A stretch of 64,000 nucleotides of DNA from Cyrtodaria siliqua. Taxonomy: Eukaryota > Mollusca > Bivalvia > Adapedonta > Hiatellidae. The position numbers and the translations under genes were made by a program. The notes under the pieces are model-generated. The model did not search any database. It saw only the letters and a program-made list of their open reading frames with translations, and was not told the DNA's origin. The DNA lies in NCBI GenBank assembly GCA_037043455.1, contig JAWPHD010003254.1, positions 1 through 64,000 of the forward strand, written 5' to 3'. Every line of letters begins with the position of its first letter. Position 1 is the first letter of the stretch. Below are positions 41,401 to 56,400 of this stretch, piece by piece.

Positions 41401-44400
41401 TAATGTAAGAAGCAACACCTCACACCGGGAAAATATTGGTATCCCTATGGGTACGAGCTGTGCACATCTTGACGCAAATATTAACCCATCAAGGTTTTTG
41501 CATGCTTTTATGAACATTGACAAAGTAGATATACATTTCGATCAGGAAATGTAGCATTCAAGGACCACAATCAGTCAAAAGCACTCTTAGAAACAAACAA
41601 CAATTACAAAGATGAATAAAAGGCACGATATCACAGATATAACAGGGTTGACAATAGGGCTACCGCCTTGAAACGGTTAGTGGCAAAAAGGGCCGCTAAT
41701 TTAAACCAGTTTCTAGGGTGCACCAAACATCATTCTATCCCTATTGTTATTCCAATAAAACGGGACTGTAAATAAATATATTCCCGGCCAGGTTATATTC
41801 TCTAACAAACAATGCAGCATTACTAGGCAATATAAGCATAACACAGAAATGATCAAGTATATATGAATATAAAAAACAAAATCATAGAAAGCCTCAAAGC
41901 AAATACTCATTGACTTGGCAGAAGCCAGAGCAACAAGGCAACAAACAATTAAGGGGACAAGACAAAGTTTTTAAAAGTCAAGCATTAGACGCTACTGTCC
42001 TTTGAGGATTTATACGCTTTTATTTTCTACTACAATTAATGGTCTATCCTAAATAATTTTCAACTCAACACAGCAACGTGTTCTGATATTGTCGCTGCTT
42101 TTCTCGATTTGCATCTCTCGAATGAAAATGGAGAAATAATAAGCACAATCTATGACAAGAGATATGATTTTAATTTTGACATGGTTTATTATCCCAAATA
42201 AGGGTCGTAATTTATGCAGGTAGCAATTGTGGCCCGACCAAATTGCATTGCACTTGTACATTATGGCAATAAAACATGTTTAAATCAAAATAAAATAATT
42301 ATCCCAAAATATACGGGATGTTCCCGATCAGTATCTTTTGAGGTATTTGCCTCTCAACTTATTCGCTTTTTCTAGACCTTTAGACAAGCTGAGGACTTTA
42401 TTTTAGTTGTCTTGTTTGTTAGAGAATATAACCTGTTGGGGATTTATTAATTTATTTAACTGTCCCGTTCTATTGGGATGAAAGTAGGGTAAGACTGAGG
42501 TTTGGTGCAACCTAGAATCTGTAATAAACACGCAGCGACATTTTTGCCACTGACCGTTCTAAGGCGGGAACCCCTTTTCTCAACCCATTTGTGTTTGTGA
42601 TGTCACATGCCTCGCTTCTCATTAACATTGTAATTGTTGCTTGTTTGAATGCGTGTTTTGGTTGAAAGCTACCAAAACACGCAATGTGAAAGCTACATTT
42701 CCTGTTCGATTGTTATACCTACTTTGCATAACTGAAAATCTACTCCATCAGAGCTACCGTTACATGTAATATAAGCTTCGAAAAACCTTTGCAAATTGTT
42801 ATTCTTTTAACCATGATCTACCCGATCTACTTTTGAAATATAAAATAATTGAAGAACTCTTGAGACAATGACAGCCTGACTTATATGGTAATTTGTTTTC
42901 CACACCTCATACGATCCTTAGTCATGGTCACTTTCATACACTCTTAAGCAATCTTGTTAATGTATCCAAATATTTTATATACCCTATCGCATTGCATGTG
43001 TAGTTCTTCGCCTATTTACATTTCGTCACTACTCTTTCCTATTTTACGGTGCGATGACCCGGCTGATTGTAAATCCTATGATGACGTCTGTCTAAAAGTA
43101 GATATAAAAGTAGAACAGGAAATGTAGAAAAGCGACACATTTTCAAACAAAAAGAAAGAAGTTTTTCATGACCGACCTTGAACTAGTTTTACATCTGACC
43201 AGCTTCCAAACATTTACCAATTGCCATGAACAAATGTAAAATATGAGTCAATCTCATTTTGTTAACGCCCACTTTACTGTGTGCCCTCAATGGTTTATTC
43301 TCTTGTTGCTCTGGCTTCTGCCAAGTCACTGAGTACCTTCTTTGTGGCTTTCTAGGCTATTTATTTTTTCATTTATGATATACACGAGCATCTTTGTGTT
43401 TTAGTTATAAAGCCTATTAATGCTGCCTTGTTGGTTAGAGAATATTTCATGGCAGGGATTACTTTATTTACACTGTCCCGTTTTATTGGGATGACATTAG
43501 GGTAAGTATGAGGTTTGGTGCACCCTAGAACCTGGTTTAAACACCCAGTGGCCTTTTTTGCCACTGACCGTTCCAAGGCGGTAGCCCTATTGTCAACCCT
43601 TTTGTGTTTGTGATGTCTTATTTGGCCTTTTATTCATCCCTAAATTTGTTCTTTGTTTCTGTGTGTGTTTGTGGTTGACTGTCGTCCTTGAATGCTGCTT
43701 TTCCTTGACCTTTGACTTACTGACTCCAAACTCAATAAATCGATGACCAATCAAATAGAAAATGTATACATAGATTGGTCTAGAAAATATAAGAAAAAAA
43801 CCGTGGCAAGGCAATTAATTTTTTGTTTCAGGCATGCATACACGGTATTAAGCTGTGTGCCCATGGGAGTAGCCCAATCATCTCATTGGGAGTTATCAGA
43901 AAGATAAAACAGCAGAGATGGAATATTGATCATTCAAAAAAACAAGAGTTTCAATCCAGGGTCAAGCCCGAGTTCCAAGTCACGGTACCGCCTGGAGGTT
44001 TGCCGGGCGCAGTGGAAGTTGTAATGCAGGTATTTCAACAAGCCACCATGTTTAGTATCGGACCTCTCGGTCGTTCGTGTCTAATATGTCTTATCCCTGA
44101 CAAAAAAAAGAAAAAGAAAGAAGTTTACCGCATAAACTACACATTTCTTCAAGCATACCAATAAATAACATCTACATAAAAAATGTGAATGGCGAGAATT
44201 TCGTATTCATCGGTATCGGCATTTTGTTGACGTCATCCAATAACGTCGTTTGTTACATCGCTATGTGACGTCACATACATTTCGGACGGTATATCTTCTT
44301 TTACCGTCGCATATTTAAGACGTTAGCCAATGTAGTAACACGTAGTGAAACGAAATAACAACTTAAACTACTCCACCTGTCCACCACATCCTTATTTTCA

Positions 44401-47400
44401 ACTTGTTTTTATAATACAGAGCTAGATGTAATGACGCTTTATCTATAACTTCAAAGTAGGTTGAGATATCTTTATTTACACAGTCCCGTTTTATTGGGGT
44501 GACAATAGGGTAAGAACGAGGTTTGGTGCAATCTGGTTTAAACCCTCCAGCGGCCCTTTTTGCCACGGACCGTTCCAAGGCGGTGGCGCTATTGTCAACC
44601 CTTTTATGTTTGTGATGTCGTATCTTGTCTTTTATTTATCGTAGTAATTATTGTTTGTTTGGTATGCGTGCGTTTTGTTGACTGTGGTCCTTGAATGCCA
44701 GATGTCCTGTTCGACCTTTATATCTACTTTGTAAAGTGTTTTTTTCCTCTTTTGTTTCATGTTCTTACTGTAGTGTAGTTGTAATATGTATCCAGCCTGT
44801 CTTGAAATCCGCTAATGTAACAATCTGTAGCCATAATAACATTATATAGCTGAATTACCAGTTTTTAAGAACGTTGCATCTTTGACATATACATGTAATT
44901 TAAGATCTCTTCCGCGACAAGGACTACCACAACCTGACTTCTTTTGGTGACTCGATTTACAAACTTCGAAAGATCCTTGGTCATGGTTACTTTCATACAA
45001 TATTTATTTAAACTTGTTAGAAAGCGTCTACATCAAATGATGCTATCATTGACCCTATCATTTTACAACGCAATGCATGTTTAGCTGTTGACCCACTTAC
45101 TGTTCATCACTATGCCTTCCTCTTACTTACTTACTTTAAAAATATTTTATTGCTTTTCTTCTACATACAAGCAAAAGGGTTGGGCCACAGGTTCTTCCAA
45201 CATTAATAAAGGCCCGTCCCAACAATATTGTAATTAACAGTTAACAAGATGACAATATAATTAACATAAAATATTCAAATACATTTTTCGATGAACAAAA
45301 GAAGAAAAAAAAAGAGAGGAGTAAATAGAATAAAGTTCTAGGAAATATTAAACTTCCTCTTATGCTCACGTCTACTTAAATTCTGAAAGAGATGGTAACG
45401 TTTAATGATTGTCTTCTACGTTGTCTTTTCCTGGCTTAAATAAGTTATTCTCTTGTTGTTCTGACTACTGCCAAGTCATTGACTATATATACATATAGGG
45501 GAAAAGTTTAGCAAGTTTTTGTTGCACCCTGGAAATAATACATTTTTGGTTGTAAAATCAAGAAACTACTGCCATAGACACAATATTTTATTAAATACGC
45601 ATCAATAACAGTCGAACATCTTAATGACGTAACGAATAAATGAACGTAGGGGTCAAGTCCCAAAATGTCAGTATATCTTGTATACAGTATTATTTCATCT
45701 AAAAAATTTGCTAAACCTTTCCCCCTCAGTATATATATATATATATGATCATCGCTGTGTTATACTTAAATTGCCTTTTAATGTTACCTAATTTGTTGGC
45801 TATAGCCTGGGGTATTCTTTATTTACACTGTCCTGTTTATTTGGGATGGCAATATGGTTAACATGATGTTTTGTGCACCATTGAAGCTGGTTTAAACACC
45901 CCCAACGGCCTTTTTGCCACTAAGTGTTCCAAGGCCTTTTGTTTGTGGTATACTTTTTTGTACTGATCCTTAAAATTGTTGTTTTTATTTCGTTTTTATT
46001 TCGTTTTTACGGCTGACTGTGCTCTGACTGTGCTCTGACTGTGCTGTGTGAATTCTACAGATCCGTGCGACTGGTATACCTACTTTTAGTAATATTTTGT
46101 CGCCGATAAAGAATCCAGATACATATCAACATGTTCTTGAACTGTTACAGGTTTTAAAGGTAGATGACAAGTCGGACGCATCCGAGTCTGAGAGCGGATT
46201 CACCTCCTGTTCGGACTTCTGCTCAGTCACAAGTATTGACAGCTTAGATTCCGGCATTCAGACCGAGTTTACGCAGTCTAGTTCAGACACGAGGTCCCAG
46301 TCGAGGTCGAGCGTTCGCAGTAACGGAAGTCAGCGTGTCCATATACAGTTGCCTCTTCCACAGAATGAAGCGGCTCATGGGATGTATCCGGTCGTATTAA
46401 CATGTCAACAAGGTGAGTTGCTAATGTAAAAACAAGGTCAGTTACGTTAAATACATCAGGTGTATGTGGTGGCATACGGGTGGGGGGAGGGGGGGGGGAA
46501 GGGATGTAGAGGGGATGGAGTGATACTGGTGGAAAGTTCTGATTAGTCATGTGAAATATTAGCATTTAAATTGAATTGCTGTTTAACACATTGTATAGAT
46601 TATTTCGAGCCGCCCCAGAGGGAAAAGAAGGATACGCAAGAATCATGGGAGTGCTCAGAGGGTAGATTCCGATGCAATGGACAACCCGGATTTAGGTCCC
46701 CATTCGAAGGACGGGGCTGATGTAGGTTATTTTGTTTCGAATTGTTTCGAAATAATAAAATATCATTTACATCAACAGGATATAGTGGTAGAGATGCTAG
46801 CAACTGGGCTATAGAGGATAGTACTCATGTCAGAGTGACCGGAGACGTAGTCAAGGTGTCCAACATGAGCTGTGGAGAGTAAGTTTCTGCCAAGTCATTG
46901 AATAAATTTTTTTTTGTGGCTTTCCAGGCTTTTTTTTTATATTCATGTATATTTTGTACTTATATTGGCTATTAATGCTACGTTGTTTGTTAGAGAATAT
47001 AGCCTGACGGGGATATCTTTATTTACATTGTCCCGTTTTAATGGGATGACAACAGGGTAATAGTAAGACTTGGTGCACCCTAAAATCTGGTTTAAACAAC
47101 GGCCCCCACAACGGATTTATTTTGCCACTGACAGTTCCAAGGCGGCTGCCCTATTGTCAACATCCTTTTATGTTTGTGATGTCATATCTTGCCTTTTATT
47201 CATCTTTGTAATTATTGTTATTTGTTTCTGTGCGTGTTTTTGGTTGACTTGAATGCTACATTTCCTGTTCGGCTTTTATATCTTCTTTAACACAATAATA
47301 CGATAACGTATATACCTTAATAAGAACCCTGGAGTAGGGCGCCCTCATTAGAATATAAATCATCCTGATTCTAATACCTATATCGTACAGGGTGTCATGT

Positions 47401-50400
47401 ACTGTTTACGAGATCTCGGAAACTCTCGTTATTTTTTTTATTTTAATGAATCTGGCGACTATACAATTTAAAGGGACTTGATGCGATCTGGAAGACATGG
47501 GTAATAATCCTAATACGAATAAATCCATCATCCATCACAATACGAATAAATCCATCACGAATAAATCCATCATAATACGAATAAATCCATCATAATACGA
47601 ATAAATCCATCACGAATAAATCCATCATAATAAGAATAAATCCATCATAATACGAATAAATCCATCATACTATGTTACAGTTTCAAATCCAGTGTGCATA
47701 TGTACACAACTAGGCCACATGAACCGCTTTAGTAATACTTTATAGTTTGATCTAGAAAACTAGAAGACTCGAGCAGTTTTATTTTATGGCATAATTCATT
47801 AATATTACTTTATTTGTCTATTAAGACTGTAACACACTTTTATATAATAATATGCACAACTGCTGCAATATGAACCCCATGTGTATTACTGTTTATGATG
47901 AAAAAATTAACAACTTTCTGCGTCGTCGAGGTTTCCAGAAAACATTTTCATCATTATATATAAAACCTAAGCACATTATGGTTTAATTACACTAAATCAG
48001 TCGGTCGGATGTTCTCGCTCGTATTCGAAAGTAGTTCTTTATTAAATAGTGCTAATCTTGTTTTTCTTTAAAAATGTTTTTTATGCAGTTTCCTGTTATG
48101 TTTTTGCTGTAACTGCATTCTGGACATGTTGTTGATACTTGAAAATGCAGCTCACCATGTTTTTGACAGTTTTCGATATCAATTTGAGAAGTTAAAGTAG
48201 ACAGGGTATGAAATTGAAAGGGTAAAAATAGCATTGACCTTTGACCCAGTGTTAGTACATAGCTGAAGAAATGTTTCTTAGAAGATATTCAACCCCCTAT
48301 TTCCTTGTTGATGTTTAATATCAGACATGTTTATTTGCATAATAAAGTAAGTTTCTCAGAATTCCAAACAGTTTTTGAGTTTTTAACAGATTGTCAACAT
48401 TCTAACTTTACTATGGAAGGGGCATGGATACTCATTTACGCTATTATAACCTTATGGTAGGTTTCCTTAGATGTATTGATAATAATATTACAAAATAATC
48501 TTAGTCCATCCTTGTAATTATCATGCTATTTAAATTTCAAGTTTCGCCAGTTTTCCAACAAAGCTCTAAATGATTATTTTGTGTCCTTTTTGAGATGTTA
48601 GGTTTATTATTGGTCTTGTATTCAAGCTTCATCGTGCTCATTGTGAAGAAGGTCAGCTACATGGTCAGAGAAACTGTCCGGGATTTATACGAGGCGGCCA
48701 GCGGTGATGTTAAAGAATGCGTCTTATTTGCTATGTTGCAGAAGGTCTCGTCATATCAGTATGTAGTGCAGATTGTATTGTGTAATGTTAATGAACAAAG
48801 GAACAAAATTAACTCATTTAAACAAAAGGGGTTTGAAGAGCAAGACATTGGATCTACTGATGCTATTGCGATTAATACCAAATGTACATACATGATGAAA
48901 TTCCTCTGCCAAAATGGAAAAGTTATTTTGGGTCCGGATTACCTGCCGATTCAGTACCAAGGGAGCTGTCCAAAATCTCAGCCATTCCAAATTGAGGTAC
49001 CTGAAGGAAAAGAACCATCAGGAAGCGTTATGACATTTAAGCGACAGGTTCCATTGAAAGAAGACAATTATGGGTGAGTTACTAAATAGTCTTGTCATGA
49101 GCCAAAAGGTTTCAGTGAGTTATTTCTAAAAACGTTCGGAAAGCTCCTGATTTGATCGATTGTAACACAATACTTAGGTTGATTTGTCATCCAAAATGGA
49201 CACCGTTACTTAAAATGTCTAAACCTTTAAACAAATATTCTAAGAACCAAAATGTTCGATTTTGAGCATTTCATTCAGAAAAAATTGGGAGAGACATCTG
49301 AAGCTCTATATTGTAAACATTTGACCTGCAGGTTATAACTGTAACAGCTTTATTTTACATAACTATTGATTACGTTTCCATTTTAAAGGAAGAAGTGCAA
49401 AGCAAAACTAGCGATTCTGTTTGGTCCAGCTATGACAGGTTTGTGTTTTATTTTATATCAAATAGAGGATCTTACATCTATGCCTGTTGAATATTTAATT
49501 GATTAAACGTTGGATATAATTATATGATGCGAGGTTGTGCCGAACATTATATCGATGTTAACCAACGAGTTCAATAAAATCAATATTAAATAGGCACACA
49601 TGTGAATATCAATTTATTATATAACATCAAAAATATCACATCACGTTTATTTATAAAAATATTTGTGGATAAATATTGAACGTTGTATGTTTCGTATGAT
49701 GACGTCATATGTTGTGTCGGTCTTCTCTGTATGAGCGGGGGATCCCTTGAAAGCAACAAACACAAACAAGCGAGAAAAACAATTATAGCGTTTTTCGAAT
49801 TTAAGCTTATAAGATCAGGATCTCCCGGGATTAAAGTCATCAGAGGGCCTTACACAGTGTTTCAGTGAACTGATTAACTAATTTATGTATGGTTTACAGG
49901 TACATTTCCCAGCGACAATACCATTAAGAAGGTCGCAGAGGAACTTGGAACCCATTATTTTGCAATAGGCATCTTTCTTGGAATTTCCTGCAATAATTTA
50001 TGTAATCTGAATGACATAACCGGGTCGAAAAGAGGCGAATGGGTAAGGAAATAACGTATCAAGTATATATTTAAAATAAATTATATTTAAAAAAAAAGCA
50101 TTGGTTTAAAACTCGTGTAAAATATATTTTAGTATTTGTATGAAACATTGCATGTGACCGTTGGTCTTTTACACTTTATCATATAACTTCCCTTTTTGTT
50201 CAAGTCGAACACCAATTTGATTTTATATTGCTTGTAATAAAACCTGGAACGATTGGTTGGGCAAAAATGCATTACATTTGTAAACCTAAGCACATTTTGT
50301 AAACTTAAATTATTATTCTTTTTTTCTCCACACATTCACTCTAATCTAAGTCATAAACTTGCTATTTACCAACAGCTCATAGTAAAAAACTGAAGTTATA

Positions 50401-53400
50401 CTCATCAGTTTGTAAAAGTCGGCGTAAATGCCATTTTAAACCTTTTTCTGCCACAATTGAAAACCTGGATTTTACGACCAGTGTATGTCCAGATCAACAT
50501 GAACACTGGATTTTACGACCAGTATATGTCCAATTCAACATGAATGCACTGGATTTTACGACCAGTGTATGTCCAGATCAACTCGAACGCACTGAATTTT
50601 ACGACCAGTGTATGTCCAGATCAACATGAAGACTGGATTTTACGACCAGTGTATGTCCAGATCAACATGTACACTATGGGCAGGCTGATCAGGGTTTACA
50701 CTGTTTGTCACTAAGTAAAAATGTTTTCCATATTACTTTATATATAAAATATTATCGGAAGGTTTAAATTTAAATTTTAGCAGACGGCATTTGAAATTTG
50801 GCGGCGAGAAATAATACCATTGGTATAATACATTATATTTGACTACATTACAAGTGAACATTTTAAACATTGGATGGGAATGCAATATTATTGTGACTGT
50901 GGGTACTATTTTAATTTAGATCTTACAGAAATGGAGAAGTAAATATAGTGAACACATTCAGAAAGGTTTGACGAAACTGTTCCAAGCCTTTAAAGCAGCA
51001 GAACGAATTGATCTAAGAAAACTGGTTGTGGAAGAAATAAAACTGTAAGATGTTTATGTTTAATCCATTTTGATTATACGGTATTACCCGTGTGTACATA
51101 TAGTCCGATGTTTTGATGTTGTTTGTAAATAAAAACATATTACTGCACAGGATTTGTCCTACAACCCAGTTACATTTAATCAACTACTTGTTATTAGATA
51201 AAAAATATGTCCGTCTTAAAAAATCCAAAAAAACACAAAAACAAAACAACATTATTTGTGTTTCTTTAAAGGCAGATTATGCTAGTTAAAACGTAACATG
51301 AAAGCATTAATGACATTATTAGAAAGCTTATAACTTAGAGAATTACCTAATTCAATCAACAGAATATGACTTTGCAAACTATAAATAGATAAATAACAAA
51401 AAAATATAAAAATACAGCAAAGCGAAATTGCCCTTACGCTGTGTTTCATTAATACTGCGCGTATGATATGTTTAACACGGGAAGCTTGAAGGGCCAAATG
51501 GTTTATTTATAGTACAGGTCATATGTCACCAATGGCTAAAAATAGCATAAGATAAGTTTCAAATCAGCTGTTTCAGTTAACGCATGGGGACATCGGGCGA
51601 TTTAATACACATTTAACGAAATTACCATAGACACACACACTTCACACAAAGTCTGTGTTGTCTCCGTTAAGGTAGTAAAAACAACACCTGAGCATATATG
51701 GTGGCTTTAAAGTTTCATTGAAATACATATGTGAACATGTTTACCTATGAGCATTCCAAAAAACAAATTATTTGTTATCAGTAGTAAATTAAAACTTTTG
51801 AATATATGCAAAAGACATTTAAACACTTTTAAAATACCCCCACTACGCCCTAACTCAAAATAACAGAAATATATAATATGTAAATTGTATATGTGTTAAC
51901 TTATCTACAGAAATGGTATAAATGACGCCGCCCAACAGTTCATCGTGCATCACGAACCTAATTACTTCAGTGGACTTGCGGATATTGTCGGTACGTTGTT
52001 ACGTACTTTAAACACCTTAGACCATAAGTGTTAGAGTTGAAAACACAACTACAATGCATTAGTGTGTATAGAATCATCGGTAGTAAATAATCAGTTTCTG
52101 CTTAAATTCAATTTGTTCAGCTCATGCGTTTTAGATTATTTAAAAAATGTCCAATCTTGAAGATATATCATATAAGCATACATTTATACAGTGATGAACT
52201 AATTTGGAGCATTTGTATCAGGAAACAGTATCCTTTGGATAAGACTACACCAATTACCAACCAATCAGCGGGCAGGGTAAATTAGGAGCTATTACACAGA
52301 ATCTCTTAATTTTGATTGGTTGTCAATCTGTCCGAAAAGATGTCGAAAAGCCGCTTTTGTCTGTTTTGAAAATGATGTTGAGGTAAACTCTGACTTCGAG
52401 TGCATCGCTTCTATACGGTTAGTGTCGATATGCAAATATGTTATGTGGTTTAATACATTTTACAAATGAAATTATTTATTTGACAAAAAAGATGACCTTT
52501 TGTATGTTTTTCAAAAGTTTTTTTTTACCCCACCAACTTTTATTTTAATGAATGTTCATGGATCTGTACTTTAAACAGTGCTTATTGGCTGCATGGTTAC
52601 ATGAAAATGACCTGTACAGATGGTATAAGACAATATCTAATAAAAAAATACAATAAGCAGTACAGTTAGAGGCAATCTTGTGTAATGAGCATATTGTAAA
52701 ACATGGCATGGCCCTAAAAATGGAGTTGGGGAGGATAGTCTCAGAATTATTTTTTGTCATTTCTAAATTGAAAAATTGCATTTTCTTGATGGTTTCACAT
52801 ATAGAACCTGCTGAATAATGTTAATTAATTCATTTGACTGCAGATTTTGAATACATACAAAAACAGTGGCGTTTTATGTTAACATCTGTTATTTTGACCC
52901 CTGAAAATCACAAATATCATTTTTGAGTAGATGTTATTTTCAAGATAGCTTCAACTGGTTGAAAATAACATGTTGTTGATGAAATCAATTTAAAATCACT
53001 TTATTTGAAGCAAAAGATTGGAACGGTTGTCGAGATAAGGCATTTTGAAGATTCTGGATTTACTCGTAAAAACCGAAGGAATTTTGCTTTAGCCAAAGCC
53101 CTTTTAAGCCCTCATATTTTGCCGAAAAGGATTTTTTTCTAAAAAAGAATGACATCATTTCTCTCAGATCGAATGTATCAAACAATTTAGCCAGAAAAAA
53201 TCAACTTCAGTCAGGTTTGAATGTCTCTTTAGATCAGACTACACCTATTACCAACCAATTAGCGGGCAGGGAAAAAGTTCCAGGGTAAATTAGGAGCTAT
53301 TACACATAATCTCTTAATTTTGATTGGTTGTCAAGGTAAACAAACCAAAACATCTTGCTAAAAAAATAAACTTCAACTTTTGAAGAGTACTTATAAAGAT

Positions 53401-56400
53401 TAAATCATACATTTGTGCAATGTATTCATAATGTGTTGCATAATCAAAAAAAGAAGTATATTTTACATTTTCCTCATGTTTCTACAGGCAAGTAGGTGGA
53501 TCAGCACCATTCGACCCAAACAGCTTTTTCAAAATATACTCAACATATGGCTTCTGTATGTTTTTTTGATAAAACTAAGATAGTTCTTTCAAAACAAGTA
53601 AAACATGTCTGTTTTCCTGACTTGGAAACATATTTATGTACTATTTTAATTGTGACTGAAAAGAGAAGTAAACAACCTTTGGCAGAAACAAGTGCCCCAA
53701 ACAGAAGTCCTTACGCAATTGGTAGTATCTTTTATTATTTTATTTATTTCTAGGACATTCACGAACATGCAGCATTTGAAAGATTTCACTGTCTACAATG
53801 TTTGCTTTACTTGTTTTGGGTCATACCTGTCATTGCGCGGCTATCTAATGTATATATTCGATGACCAAGCTACACGGTTTCATTTCTATTTTAGCTATTA
53901 TGTACATCACGCTCACATTTGTGTTTTATTTTGATTTGTTTCATTTAGCTTCACCGTTTAAGGATCCTTTCCTATACTTGGTTGCGGAACAGATATCCCC
54001 AAGATACGAAGTGTTGATCGATCTGGGTGTGGCAAGCAGCAAGGTAGAAGAGAAACAGCGTTTAAATGATTCGAGACGCAATATATGTGAGGTATGAGTG
54101 AAAAAAAAAACAAGTTCGATAAGTACATCCGAAAATTACATCCCCTTAAAAGCTCTTCAGCTTTTGAGATAAGAAAATCGTATTTTGCTACCTATTCTAG
54201 TTCATACGGTGTCAGACCGGTCAAAATCAGCCCATTGAACACAATGCAAAATAGGCTATATTTGGGGATCAGTCACAAGTTCCACAACATTCGTTCGCTT
54301 AAATACACTTTTATTCTGTGTATTAAACACATTTGGCTAGCGAACGGTCCCATATCTGGAATAAAACACCGATTCAGTTTTTCAACATTTCGCGTCATTC
54401 ATTCACACTATGCGTATTTTGAAATAAACATCTGTCAAAACCACATCTCTACCTAACCTCTGTGCTCATACTCTCCAAAGAAATAATCCTGACAAACAAA
54501 GTAAAATACTTACTATTCATGACAACAGACATACTACTTTAACCTCAGGTTAGATTTAACAATGAAATAGAAACTAATCTTGGGAAAAACACATGCAAAC
54601 TAGAAACTTTGGATTCTTTCAAGGAACTAGCACCCTACGACCCGGAAGTATTTCCTGACTGGTCTGACACCATAGAGACGCTAACATTTTATGCGCACCG
54701 TCCGTGTGTCCGGATTCTGTCTGTCTGTCTGTCCGGATTCCGTCATTCCGCAGTTCGTGTCCGGACTGTACCTTCAAAACCCCATTCATGAATTTTTAAA
54801 TAACTTGGCACAAGTGATCACCATAACAAGACGTTATATCGCACGCAAAACCCAGGTCCATATCTCAAAGGTCAAGGTCATACTTGAAGGTCATACTTGA
54901 CGTTCATAGGTCAAAACAGGTACGTAATTTCGTGTCCGGACCGTAACGTCACAACCCCTGCAGGGATTTTTAAATTACTTGGCACAAGTGATCATCATAA
55001 CAAGGCGACGTGTCGCGCGCAAAACCCAGGTCCGTACCTCAAAGGTCAAGGTCACACTTGAAGTTCATAGTTCAAAAACAGATACGCAATTTCGTGTCCG
55101 GACCGTAATGTCACAACCCCTGCAGGGATGTTTAAATAACTTGGCACAAGTGATCACCATAACAAGTCGATGTGTCTCGCGCAAAACCCAGGTCCGTACC
55201 TCAAAGGGCAAGGTCACACTTGAAGTTCATAGGTCAAAAACAGGTAAGCAATTTCGTGTCCGGACCGTAACGTCACAAAACCTGCAGGGATTTTTAAATT
55301 ACATGGCACAAGTGATCACCATAACAAGGTGATGTGTCGCGCGCAAAACCCAGATCCGTACCTCAAAGGTCAAGGTTACACTTGAAGTTTATAGGTCAAA
55401 AACAGGTACGTAATTTCGTGTCCGGACCGTAACGTCACAACCCTGCAGGGATTTTTAAATAACTTGGCACAGGTGATCACCATAACAAGACGATGTGTCT
55501 CGCGCAAAACCCAGGTGTTCTAGATCAAGGTCACACTTGGAGGTCAAAAGTCAGGTTGTGTCCGGTCAATAACTCTGGCATTCATGGACGGATTTTCAAA
55601 TAACTTGGCACAAGTGCTCACCACAACAAGACGATGTGTCGCGCACAAAATCCAGGTCTGTGGCCCCAAGGTCAAGGTCACATTTAGAGGTCGAAGGTCA
55701 AATCGAGTCCGATAAATAACGTGTGCATGCCTGGACGGATTTTCAAATAACTTGGCACAAGTGCTCACCACAACCAAATGACGTGTCTTGCACAAAATCC
55801 AGGTCCATGGCTCCAAGGTCAATTTCATACTTAGAGGTCAAAGGACAAACGTCTAGAAGTTGTAACACGCCCATTAATTTTTGTATAGAGTTGTATGTAT
55901 TTAAATTTAACTGCTATGTTGTCATTCACATCTAGGTCCAATTTAAAAACAGAAAAACTTACATTCTCATCGCAAATGCTGCCGAAAAATCCACAGAAAA
56001 TTGGGGTCATGCATCTTCTAAGAAAGGACCTGTCTCATGAATGAATGCTAACTTTAAAGATGCCAAAATAATATCCATATAAGCAAAAACAACTTAAAAC
56101 TCACAATTTTGATGTGAGAATGCTTGAAAATTGTAACAAAAAGATTAACAGTGTCATATAAACCAAAAATTGTAATTTAAATTTGTGACCTACACCTACA
56201 GAGTACTCAAATGTCAAATTGTCTGAACCAGATTTATTCCGTAGTAGTTTCGTATACTATATTTAACAGATAATGTATGGTGCTGAGGTCCATATGCAAG
56301 TTTATGGACTGGGCAGTCAGACCTAGAATGTTATATGGACCGAAGCGAAGCAGACTCATAGTAGACGACGCTGTTGCGGTATTAAATAATATATAACACA

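Larger units (their letters stand above)
44880..45960 (+). pseudogene. RT-retroelement copy holding two other insertions
   Basis: RT C-terminal remnant to about 45120, an unrelated segment (45121-45422), then a 3' region to 45960 that itself contains a MITE (45498-45725). Confidence 0.8.

Noticed and set aside
48602..49073. Exon 15 starting at the AG of 48600-48601
   Set aside because: It would need phase 1, but exon 14 ends in phase 2; the AG at 48625-48626 fits.
53496..53753. 85-residue coding exon
   Set aside because: No homology recognised and no phase-compatible link to exon 20; better seen as intron or alternative 3' sequence.
54979..55332. 117-residue repeat-coding ORF
   Set aside because: The 162 bp tandem unit is a multiple of three; the frame breaks in other copies.
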